Source of the DNA: Vandiemenella viatica | Lineage: Eukaryota; Arthropoda; Insecta; Orthoptera; Morabidae | Assembly (NCBI GenBank): GCA_031002005.1 | Contig: CM061914.1 | Coordinates: 188,126,685 to 188,190,684 of the forward strand | Length of the DNA: 64,000 nucleotides | Direction of reading: 5' to 3' | Shown here: one piece after another, positions 53,442 through 64,000 of the stretch | Layout of the letters: each line of letters begins with the position of its first letter | Position numbering within the stretch: position 1 is the first letter of the stretch | The notes under the pieces: model-generated | The model's database searches: none | Seen by the model: the letters and a program-made list of their open reading frames with translations, nothing else | Told to the model about the DNA's origin: nothing | Made by a program: the position numbers and the translations under genes

Positions 53442-56400
53442 AAGTGGCGTCATCGTGGGATTTCGGCGTAGTACCGATGTTTTGGAACATCAGTGTGGAT
53501 AGAGTCTGACGAATTAGCAAGAAGTAAGCGATCACCGTCTGAAGAGGAAGACGGGGGGTGGCAGGAAGACAGGTGGCTGGATCAACACATGGCTTGGAAG
53601 ATGAACGCTGGAGATGCGGCGTCAGCACGCGGCTGGAGACATCGGACGGCGGGTTCAACGCACGAGCGACGGCGGAGCATAGCGCGGATCAACACGCGGA
53701 GCGGATCGCGGCGGCGCGAGGGAACACGTTGCTGCAGGAGCCATGGCACGATCTTCAGACGTCGACAGCGACGGTGGCTGTGGAGGCGACGACGGCTACG
53801 AGAATAAGACCTTAGGGGTGAGTGGACCTCAATTTTATTGTAACTATGGCAGCGAGTAAATCTACAACAGTTATCAGATATTGAACGCGAGGATCTCGGA
53901 TTTGGAGACGCGGGTGAGCGGAGTTATAATGGTGAGTTAAGCGGGGTTCCTTTTTGCTTGTAAAGGCACATTTTCTGCCAGATATATCTTTAAGTGAGAC
54001 AAACATATTTTCAGAGGCCATAGCAGCGGCTGTGTTTATGAATAGATCGAAGCAAGTTCTCCAGGTAAGTCCAAAATTAAGTGTATAAGGCAGATATTAA
54101 TGTTAAGAAACATCCAGATGCTACTAAGCGGAGTAGGAAATTTCAAAAGAGATTGCTAGGCAAATACTGGTCAAATCAGTAATGGATGAATTAAAGAATT
54201 ATGAAAGTGATTATTACCGGGAAAAAAATGAAACTGTTGGGGCGTCGTGTCAGTGTAAGTGTGGCCAGGAAAGCCTATGTGTTAAAGTGAAGCGGAATAT
54301 TTTGCGGTAAAAGGCGGCAAGGGACCGACCGATCCAGACCCGATATATAAATGTGTGGCGAGTTGCGTCATTTTGGGGGCCAACATTTCTGATAACTCAC
54401 AGGTACAGCCCAAGAAGTTAACCTGGTGAGGATGTAGGCGCTCCATCCACCCATTTGCATTTAAGTAATGCCGGTAACTTGAAGACGGGACAAGCAGAAT
54501 GGGGTGGGTTGTTATGGCTAAAAGCCTTGATTAATGATAAATATTGGGGAAAAGAGAGTGTGATATCTCTTAGTGGGTTCTGGTGCGCCATTCTTCATTG
54601 TTGTAAAGTTGTTTGCAGAGTGGAAAAATTACCGGTCTAGGCCGGGGAAATGTTAAGGTGTTAGGGGTATCTACTGCTGGATTAATATAAGCTCCAGGAG
54701 ACTCAGAGCAACCGTTCAGGCGGATCGTTATTTGAACAGAGCTTCCAGTAGAATATAGAATCAAATTTTCTATAGAAATATGGTGCAGTAGTAGACGTGC
54801 GAAACGTACAGTTGTTAAGAGGACCACGCGAGTGGACACTTTCGGCTGACGTTCTAAGACTTCTCACGTGTTCAGGTTGAGGAGCAGACGTGTTCCCACC
54901 GCTATACGAATGCCCATAAGTCAATCGTACGTGCTAACATTGCATAGTATATTCTGAAATCATATTCAAGTACCTCTGACGGAAATTTTCGTAAAAGTAT
55001 TCAGTTGTGTTAGTGAAGACGCTCAATGACACGCGATGGTTAGACTCAAGTAGAGTGAATTTAAAACGGAAGTATTTGTCGTAGCAAATTAAAACATAAT
55101 ACATGAGGTGGATGAACTAAAAAGATTAAATATATAACGACGTATCTGCCACAACAAATTTAACATTTATTGCGATGCACGGAATGGTTGAATTAGACAT
55201 AATAATTCAATTATAATTAGACATTAATAAAAAAACATAATCGCCATATAAAATTAGTAAACGGCGTGTAATCGAACGCTAGTATGAAGATAAAACCCTA
55301 AAGTACAGTATCTAAAACCGAATCGGCGTTCATAACTTTGAAGAATAAGAATAATTTGAAATTATTACGAATATTGTGCAAATCTGGTTTTTCAGTTAGG
55401 GAAAATATAGCCTCAGTGGCTTGTCTTTCATGTGTCCACAGTAATAATACGTACTCACGTAATGTAAGGAGTCAAACTGTATGCCACATGTTAGAAATGT
55501 CTGAAGCACCAAGTATATTAAAAAATGGGTGATGTAAAAAAAAAAAACCGTACAGCGTTGGAAAGTGGCGAATTCTGATTGTCTGGGCAACATCACGGTG
55601 TACACTCGTCAATCGAGTTAAAAAGGCAAAATACGAGTGCTGTCCTTGGGAAAAGGAGTCATGAACCTTTTCTTACGACACAATACGTACTCAAAAGCCT
55701 ACCGTCAACTCCATATGCTTATGGAAATAAACTTACATTCATCCCATACCAACAGATCCAAGTTATAGACATAACCATTATGTGAACCTCATTAGTCATA
55801 AATCCAATCAGTTTTCACACCTAATCATTCAGCCAAACCTACATCCATGTTATATGTCTTTTAAAATCTGTACATTCAAAATAGTTTGGTGAATCAGTCA
55901 CATTCGATGTGTAATAGCAGATAAGATTGTAGTATTGGGAAGTCATCACTGGAGTTTTGTTAGTTAAGAATTAGAAAATCGAGAACTACATATAACGAAC
56001 AGAAAGAAAATGAAATTTCAATCTGAGAGAGACTGGTGAGTTAGGAGCCAGTAATACGATGTGCAATTCCAAATTAATAATTCATCGGAAGCGGAAAACG
56101 TAATCAATAACAAAATATCGGTAAATCAAACAATACTTATCTAACATAACAACAACAAAAAAGGGGTCTGGAGCAAAAAAACACTCTTTGTTTGGTTTTA
56201 AGTCGATAAGTTTTCGTAAATAACATTTCTTGAAGTATGTCACTGAATAGAAAAGCTAATCACTTTCTATATAAAAACTACGTACGTGTGCTAACTCCAC
56301 AAATAATTCTTGGAGCATGTTTTCCTCATTTAAATACCTTTCTACTTGTGAGGAGTTTCACCAAAATGAGATGCCATAAGTGAATCATATATCAAAATAT

Positions 56401-59022
56401 GCAAAATATATCAACTTCTTTTCTCTATAACAGCTTTTATATGCAGTGCAAATGTTTCAGAATTAAGTCTTGACTATTGGTAATTGTTGTATGATATAAG
56501 AGCGCATAAGAGTAACATAACTGTAACGTAAGTAAATCAAACAGCTAATAAAAATAAGTCTATAAATAGGAGATAGTGTTATGAAGTACGGAACTCCACA
56601 AAAATTATAACGGAATAATATTTAAAGGAAAATATCAAGGGTTGTGTGAATATTCTTCTCATTTTAAAATTGTCACTAATCGGGGTGATTGAACACACAG
56701 AGCGTAATCACAGCATAAGTATTGTACTAAGTAAGTCTGATTAGTTGTTAGATAATAAGCAGATTGCACTACTAAGGAGAATTCATCTATTTGTTTCAGA
56801 GATAAAATGTAGTATTTACCTTGCATGAACAACGCAAGTTTAAAAAAATCTGTTGCTAACTATTGGAAATTATTTGTACATTATCAAGTTTTGCAGTGAT
56901 AAATACTGTCAAACCTAGACTATTGAAAGGTAGTTCACCAATCTAAGGGAAAAATCGTGTAAATTCTGTATTATCAATAGAAGTTGAGTGATTACTAACT
57001 GATCGACTCGCGGAAATGGTAACCAATAGTTTTCAAGTTTTACTGGTGAATCAAAAAATTGCTGTTTTCAGTTCAAGAAATTGTTATATGCAATAACCAA
57101 GAAGAGGGTAAACTCAGTAAATTAGAACTTAAAGGGAATTCAAACGTCAAAAGAAGAAAAATACGTAACTCACATTATAATCTCCGCAGCCCAGCAACGG
57201 CCAAAACCGTTAATAAATTCATTCATATCATTTGCGAGGAAGTATATGTGCTCATAAATTGCACACCGAGACATGGGTATTAATTCAATTGTGATATTTG
57301 AGAAAATGCCTTCAGCAGGAGACGAACTGTTTTCTTCATGTTTAAAGGTCAAAGTGGACCCCATGCTAACCTTATTTGCAGTTTGTCCGGTTAATTCGCT
57401 GTCATAGATCCCCTATTGAGGGCCACCTATCCCCTTTGTCAAAATTATGTATAGTTTAGTTTTAAGACAAGGTACTGTCGGAAGTATAATTTTGCAGATA
57501 GCTGTTACGGCGAGCGGCCAGACCACGGCCAGTGACGCGCAGCGTAACCTGATATGCCGAGTCGACTGGTGCAACGCAGCAAGATTGGCGCAATGCTTGG
57601 ATCACATAAGTATCGCAAACAGAACTGTTAATAATTTTAGTGTAGAACCAATTTAGTAATAAGAACGGGAATCAATCAGTTTGTCACTAAAAATATATCA
57701 GCAGCACATAACAAATAGTAATTTACAAGTAATGTATTTCTTTTGCTCAAAGAATATTTCTGTTCATGGGATTTTGAACTACCATACAATCAGTCACGGC
57801 AGACTAATCAGTTTAAGAATGGAGTTATATTTACTAAGGAGTGTATATTATTGTAGTAGATTCATTATAAGATTATGATTTCCCGAAATTAAAAAAAAGA
57901 AGAAATACCAAATTAGTAAATCATGACAATTTCGACACTTGTAACGTATTGTCAGCTTAAATTCACTTCTTGATGATTAGCTAATACAGATACTAATAAA
58001 AACAAATGAGATTCAAGCCTTAATATAAGGTTGGAGCTATAGTGAGCAGTAAAAATAATGAATTGTTAACGGAATGATGTTTTACAAAGTCCTAGAGTAT
58101 ATTTATTGTACTACTACTAATTATAAGCAGGTGGATGAGAGAACCATATGTTAATTCAATGTTCACACGAGACCTATCTAAGTTTTATCATATTATTCAC
58201 GTAAGCGTTGTCTGGTAGACCAAAATCTTCAAAATTGTTAACGTAATCATAGACTCATCTCATTCGGGGTAGAGCAATATGTCAATTGTGGATTACTCTG
58301 AATCATGCTACTCAGTAAGAACCACAGGTCTTAAGTGTTAAATTAAACGCAGTAATCAAAGCAACGGTAAACAGTCTGCGGTAATCACTTGTTCTTTCCA
58401 TCTAGTTGTTCAACAATCATGTTTTACAGAAATTTTGATGGAAACTTGTCAAGAAAAATAGTAAACAAACATTTTATCGATCATTCCTAAGCTGAATAAT
58501 TAATTTATTGTATCAGAAGCAGTATACCATAGTTCAGAATTAGAATACCTTGGAAAGCAGAACAAAATTTTTGCAAATTGAGCAAGATGTGATTAAATTT
58601 AACCAAGTATCGAATCATTATCACGATCTTAGTTTTAAGTATGACTAATTGTAATTAGTTTGTAACGGAAAAAATAATGCAGACAAAACACTGTTAATAT
58701 CACGATACCAAACGTTACGCAGATAGTAGTAGCTATGCAGAACTCAAATTGAATGGCACATGTCGAGAATGACTACAACCCATCTACTCCATAAATCATA
58801 TTTTTTTAATGTCATTTGTATATCTGTTTTATTGTTCCTATGTTATAAAATTCTAATTGACTTTGTTTATCTTCAGGCTTGGCCGACCACCTTCAACAGA
58901 ATTGAAAAATAAATATTTAAAAATGTTGCAATATTTTGTGAGCTTCAAAGTGGAAATCCAACTATGTCGCATATTGTACTTTCCGGCATTGTGGAAAATG
59001 CCTTGTTCTAATGGGGGAGGAG
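53442..59022 (+). other. Non-coding interior of the LTR element
   Basis: The first ~370 bp is GC-rich and encodes only Arg-rich chance frames (53,493-53,815). The rest is strongly AT-rich with short frames. One short frame ends RNSHYNLRSPATAKTVNK (about 57,150-57,220), too little to assign. A QCKCGQESLCVK-like stretch near 54,250 could be a gag zinc-knuckle relic, but this is weak. Confidence 0.6.
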
Positions 59023-59700
59023 TGTAAGAGGTCGTTTTGAAGACCATTACTATTTGGGGAATTATAGGAATATTCAGTCGTGGAGCTACTGGCAATCGGC
59101 GATCATTGACAATGCTGAGCGCGGTCGAGCATTGACCAGTCTGGAATCTGCACGCTTGCAGTCAGCACCTTAGAGTGCAGTCCCCTTCATAATTGTAGGT
59201 CAGCCAAGGAGGCTTGGGAAGTACAAGCAATGAAGTAGTGTCTTTACTGTCGGGCAGTCGGCGAGAGTAGTCGAGCATACTTTGATAGCCACCTGTTAGG
59301 AGCCTGCCACCCTCCCATGCATCTCGTATCCGGGGCGACCATCTGCCTAACAATTAACTATTACAGTTCAGGGCTTAGATAAATTGGTGACTGTTGGCAT
59401 CCACTTTGCGGCATGCTATAAACTGTTCTACTCCGTGTTAGAGGCCAATAAACTGTTCAATTGCAAGTCTTGCATTCTTCATGTAGTAAGAACTTAACTC
59501 AGTTTCTAACCTACGGTCTGTGGCCGTCAATCCACAGTGGTGTCAATCATTAGCCCAAACAGCCCAACGGTAAGATTCTAGTGGTGCTGTCAGAAGAACA
59601 GAAGAGACGCTTCAAGCAGAACTGTAATCCCCTAACGTTAGTTCGTCAGCATACCTATCCACACACACGCCCACTAGCCTTGGCCAATCAGCCCCCGACA
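59023..59700 (+). repeat. Right LTR
   Basis: 678 bp, same ends as the left LTR. AATAAA at 59,447-59,452. Confidence 0.9.
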
Positions 59701-59775
59701 CCCGGACGGGGATTCGAACCGTCGTCCTCCCGAATGCGAGGCCGGAACGCTAACCGTTACATCACCACGCTCGGT
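59701..59775 (-). mobile_element. Hybrid SINE, right part (tRNA-like head)
   Basis: Continues the SINE head with B box and A box. Its right flank (TTTACACTTGATATTGAATACG) is that of SINE copy 2. Confidence 0.85.
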
Positions 59776-60142
59776 TTACACTTGATATTGAATACGTCAA
59801 CTGCACTAATTCCTTCTTTTAAAGTAACGGCGTTAATTGCGAATGATTTACATGTGCTCTAACAGCAACATATATTTATCAAAATTAACAACTGAAGATT
59901 TGGTAATTTCAGCTGGACTATATTCGGGCATGGTAACATTTTATCCCCTCTCAGGGAAGAGGGGATTTATGAGAAATTATACTTCAGATTAATTTGCTTC
60001 ATAATAAAAATTCAATTTAGCCATAATACCAAGTTCGATAGAGCTTTTGAGCAATCTGAGATGATGGTGAATTGACAGAGGTCTTGTAGGGGAAACAAAT
60101 AATAATAATAATATGAGACTGGAGACTTTTCAGGCGTATTGA
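59776..60142. other. Stretch without recognised gene
   Basis: Counterpart of 9,488-9,850. Confidence 0.4.
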
Positions 60143-60393
60143 TGCAATGAATTCTTCACAGGACTTCCGCCAGTGCTAAAAAATGACAACGTTTCGACAA
60201 CCGACTCTGTTGTCTTCATCAGGTCTACTACTTCAGATATTATTACCTGAAATCACAAACTTGTGATTTCAGATAATAATATCTTGGTAATAATATCTGA
60301 AGTAGTAGATCTGATGAAGACACCCGAGTTGGTTGCCGAAACGTTGTCATTATCAACACTATGTGGCTGAACCCCTGTGAAGAATTCACTGCA
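60143..60393. repeat. Foldback with hammerhead-like arms, copy C
   Basis: Counterpart of 9,851-10,113. Minus-arm stem changed (GACTCTGTTGTC). Confidence 0.7.
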
Positions 60394-60726
60394 ATAATAA
60401 TAATTAAATAAAATAAAAACAATATTCAAACATACAACAAAAGTGCAAAAATGTATGCTCATCAAACATCAAGCTTACGAGGAAGTTCCTATATAATCCA
60501 AGAGGAATGTTTTTCAAAGATTGGATTGGTTAACTACATAATGTTTGTGCGAAATTGTTGTTAAGTACACTCATCAACATTATTCTCGGAAATAAACAAA
60601 AATTAAAAGAATATATTAGTGAAGTAAAAGGTAAAACATTCTGAGGACACAAACATATTTGTCACTTTTTAAACAATATATTGAGTACCACAAATATAAA
60701 AAATATGACGCACATACTGTCTACAG

Positions 60727-61025
60727 CAGTGTTTCCCAACCTTTTTTGGGTCATGTCCCACTTTTAATTTTTTTTTGCCCCCCATACCTAATTTTTAATT
60801 AAAAAAATATTTTGCTATCATCAAACGAAACTATACCTAATAATTATTTACAGCACTGTTTTAAGAATTTGCTTTTTCGCTATATTTTGTACCTATATCT
60901 AGCATTGCATTTAAATAAACCGAAGAGAAAGCGGGAAAGTCGTATCAAGTCAATTTCTAAATTGCCCCCCTAAAAAAACCAAATTGCCCCCCTGTGGGGC
61001 GTGGGCCCCACGTTAGGAAACATTG
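60727..61025. mobile_element. hAT-type MITE specific to copy C
   Basis: 299 bp, left end CAGTGTTTCCCAACCT, right end (reversed) CAATGTTTCCTAACG, flanked by an exact 8-bp duplication GTCTACAG (60,719-60,726 and 61,026-61,033). Copies A and B have a single GTCTACAG here. The 8-bp duplication and CAG start indicate the hAT superfamily. No coding capacity. Confidence 0.9.
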
Positions 61026-61048
61026 GTCTACAGTAATTTTAAGATGAA

Positions 61049-61049
61049 A

Positions 61050-61106
<57 letters not shown>

Positions 61107-61135
61107 AATTTTAAGATACAATTATATATATATAT
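61049..61135 (+). repeat. Expanded TA microsatellites, copy C
   Basis: (TA)n of about 50 bp and a second shorter tract. The same locus holds about 20 bp in copy A. Confidence 0.85.
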
Positions 61136-62236
61136 ACAGAATCGTTGTTATAATACTCACGAGTCCTGTTGTCGTTATCTAAATCGGAGTACAGAATATC
61201 TCCACCTCCAGCATATGAAGAGTGATCTTGAAACGGTTGTGCCAAATAAATAGAAACAGCAGAACAATGAGGCAATGAAATCGTTAATACAAAGTGGTTA
61301 GGTTGCAATTAATTTGGTAACAATTTTAATCTCCACTGTTCTGCATTCGTCCATAAAGCACTTAATCTCCTTAAACATTTAATTTTCTTTTGTCTCTCAG
61401 AACTAGAAGCGCACACATTTGTTGTTTTTATTAGTACTATAGACGCAATTTTAAGTTAATTATTAGACGTAATGTGTAATTAAATTCTCTATTACAGAAT
61501 TTAAGAACACTCTTTAACCTTCTGCATATGTACTTTTTACAGAAGACTACTACTACCACCCGTAAATTAATTTTTAATTCCACATTGTCTTTACCTGTTT
61601 TGTTACAGTGGAATTAAATTAAAGGTTAAGAGTAACTTCATAATTCGTGAAATGTTTTTTATTTTTATTTTTTACTTTTTAATTATTATTATTATTTGCC
61701 CGAGGTCTAACCAAAGCAAGGTGGCGGTTGTCAGTATTTTTCCAATAGTTCGTGACTGATTCATTTCTGCAGGTTCATACCATAATAAACATTTTCTCTG
61801 CAGAAGTTTTTCGTCTACCAAACATATACTAAACCAGTGCTATGGTACAGCCATGTCACAAATTCCTTCTCTCTCATTAGGGTCTAATCACGTGATAACT
61901 GAAATAATTTAAAAAAACGCATCACAAAATGATCTACGAATGAAATACACCCTACAGATTAAGTAGAAATTTTTTATAGTGTACTGTTACTACTCCATAT
62001 AATGTGTAAGTCAAGAATGAGTGAACATATTTCGACAGTTTGAAAGTTTAAAATATGATGTTTGTATCATCATGTTGCTCAAATGGGAATTGAGCACAAA
62101 ATTAATGTCTCGTCCAGACATTAAAAAAGAAAAATGAGGCTAATTTAAGGAAGTCTACGGGGTCTTTGTGTTAGTATCGTGAATCCAGCATTTAAAGTCG
62201 GCAGACAGGAGCAGTCTAGCTTTGCCGCCGAGTTGG
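61136..62236. other. AT-rich intergenic stretch
   Basis: Counterpart of 10,490-11,570. No gene. Confidence 0.5.
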
Positions 62237-62713
62237 TTAAATTAAATTAAATTGCAATGGAGCGCATGCTCCGGTGGCGATTTCCCTAAAACCCCATCTT
62301 CCCCCTTTTCTACATCCACCTACATTTACCCTTTACAAATTTTAGCTTTAAATGCTTTCAACGTTTTGGCAAATTATTCATCATTTCTCTTGGTAACTTA
62401 TTACAATCCCTGACACCCTCATCTAAAAAAAGAATCTTCCCACACCATTGTGCCTGAAATCGAGTGCCAGCTTGTGGTCATGGTAATCTTTTCCCTTCCA
62501 TGAATTACTTTCAATTCTTACACCAATATCTTTACATGCCTCATCACCAATATACGCCTTGTACACTCCCATCACCCTCTCACCCTCCTTCTGTCTTCCA
62601 ACGAGTCCCATTCCAGCATTTTTATCATATCTGTTACTGATTGCGTTCTGCAATAATTTCCAGAAACGAATCTAGCAGCCCTTCTTTGCACCTTCTCCAA
62701 TTCCTGTATTAGA
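62237..62713 (-). mobile_element. LINE-c 3' fragment, copy C
   Basis: Counterpart of 11,571-12,045. Confidence 0.75.
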
Positions 62714-63690
62714 TCGATACAATTTTTTTGATTCTGAGAGGAGCTTTACAAGATGTGAATTGTTGTTTTCATGTTTGTAGTTGGACACGCTGCCTTTTAA
62801 TAACTGTTCCGAATGCTGTAACTAGAAATCTATGTGTATAAACAATTAATGAAGAGAGAAATATCTTTGTGACAACCACGTTGTCAACTTCGAGAACGCT
62901 AAAATGTATTGCGTCTTTCATATCGCAACGTATTGCTCGCCATTGCTTCCTGGATCCGAAAGTGACGTTAATCGCTGAACAAAGATTATAATTATCGTTT
63001 TTGATTCACCAATAGTTGGAGCTACTAGTGATGTGCATCTCTGTACAGTTTTGATGAGCTTGATATTTCCAGAAGTAAAATGTTGCTATATTAATTATTA
63101 TAACTGATAAGACGAAGCTTGAAGTAAACATTGTCACAGACCATAGCTACCATACTTTATGTACAGAAATAATTAATAGGCATTTCCATTAGACTTGGAC
63201 GTGGCAAAAGCGACACTGGAAGTTTGGGCACATTTCTGTGTTGTACAGTTACTTATTATAATAAGTTACACTGAAAATAAGCGTAGAAATAATATTGTGC
63301 GATTGATGATGGTAGTAGTAATATCTGTGGAATATTTCACTTTTTCAATGTCACATTGTTGCTCATTATCTGTATTAAAGTTTTAGAAAAATCTGGTTGC
63401 ATGATCACGACGTTTTGTAATTCGTCTAAAGTGAGAAATGCAGTTCTCCCTAATCTAACAGATTTACTTTTATTGATATTCAGCAGTTTGGATTTTGTTC
63501 ACTGAATCTTCGAATATTTATGACATATTCAGAAAATAGAGACAAATTATCTTCGTGTCTTCTTTGCCGTGACTTTGCTATAAGTTAGTTTTTGTTCGTG
63601 CTACCATAATTAGTTTACTTTGATTTATTTTATTATCACTACGAGTTTCAGGTAAAAATATACTTTATCCTGATAGAAATCCATGAAAAA
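62714..63690. other. Right end of copy C, nothing recognised
   Basis: Matches copy A 12,046-12,286 joined to 15,582-16,320, i.e. the empty site of the long-TIR element near 62,954. No gene. Confidence 0.5.
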
Positions 63691-63796
<106 letters not shown>

Positions 63797-64000
63797 ACCA
63801 GTGCATTTTTCCTGTGCTGACACGGCTGTGATACCTGGACTCAAAATGAATTTACAAAAGGTAAACTACGAACTGTCAAAAGAGCTACGGAAATGTTAAT
63901 GTTAGCCTTAACGAGAAAAGGGCAACCGACATTAGGTTAGTTACAAAGGTCACAGACATCCTAGAGAAAACTACATCCTTGAAATGGCAACGGGCCGTTC
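63797..64000 (+). mobile_element. LINE-e fragment running off the window
   Basis: Counterpart of 16,353-16,557 (GACCAGTGCATTTTTCCTGT onward). Continues beyond the right edge. Confidence 0.7.

Larger units (their letters stand above)
52765..59700 (+). mobile_element. 6.94-kb LTR retrotransposon without gag or pol (LARD-like)
   Basis: Two LTRs starting TGTAAGAGG and ending CCGACA, flanked by a 4-bp duplication CCCG (52,761-52,764 and 59,701-59,704) inside a SINE. A TGG-starting primer-binding-like site (TGGCGTCATCGTGGGATT) lies at 53,445-53,462 and a purine-rich tract ATGGGGGAGGAG just before the right LTR (59,011-59,022). The 5.58-kb interior has no frame above about 105 codons and no protease, RT, RNase H or integrase motif that I can see. 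Orientation is assigned from the primer site and purine tract. Confidence 0.85.

Noticed and set aside
53493..53815. Arg-rich frames after the left LTR as gag
   Set aside because: Two overlapping frames of similar length in a GC-rich tract, no gag motif, Arg bias from CGG/GCG repeats.
52765..59700. Endogenous virus
   Set aside because: No polymerase, capsid or envelope-like frame in the interior; the LTR retrotransposon interpretation suffices.

Overview
This window looks like repeat-dense nuclear DNA of an insect, probably a polyneopteran-type genome (orthopteroid or blattoid). The evidence is several families of non-LTR retrotransposons, Penelope-like elements, Harbinger-, hAT- and mariner-type DNA elements, and a tRNA-derived SINE with a conserved central domain of a kind I associate with insects. 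There are no bacterial operons, no rRNA and no convincing functional tRNA. The species cannot be told from the sequence. The only gene that looks like a host gene is a small secreted proline-rich peptide gene, present three times.

The window is organised as three head-to-tail copies of one long segment. Copy A covers about 1-16,750, copy B about 25,970-41,365 and copy C about 41,365-64,000, where the window ends. A and B are separated by a spacer (about 16,870-25,966) bounded by two inverted Penelope-like fragments. Each copy carries, in order: a piece of retrotransposon LINE-a; a 5'-truncated LINE-b with a TGTAGA-type tail; a possible tiny exon; a tRNA-like SINE head; the proline-rich peptide gene on the minus strand; inverted LINE-c fragments around a mariner-like transposase tail; one or two SINEs; a ~260-bp foldback whose arms carry hammerhead-like motifs; AT-rich sequence; and another LINE-c fragment. 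The family names LINE-a to LINE-e are mine, used only to keep copies apart.

The copies differ by large insertions and deletions that can be ordered because the other copies preserve the empty site. Copy A has a 3.29-kb element (12,287-15,578) with ~770-bp terminal inverted repeats, a 3-bp GAT duplication and a decayed protein remnant with a HAxAGCDT-type motif. Copy B has a LINE with an uninterrupted 1013-codon endonuclease/reverse-transcriptase frame, flanked by a perfect 14-bp target duplication, plus a separate LINE-c insertion. Copy C has a 6.94-kb LTR element with nearly identical LTRs but no recognisable gag or pol, a hAT-type MITE with an 8-bp duplication, a nested LINE carrying a TIR element, and a ~2.2-kb deletion created by recombination between two SINEs.

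The peptide gene differs between copies. Copy C is a plain 88-residue form. Copy B has a 28-codon internal duplication (116 residues). Copy A has two mutually compensating 1-bp indels that rewrite its proline-rich middle. All three keep the TATA box, an upstream inverted CCAAT pair, the signal peptide, the C-terminal Arg-Arg tail and the polyadenylation signal. Immune-effector function is plausible from this architecture but is an inference.
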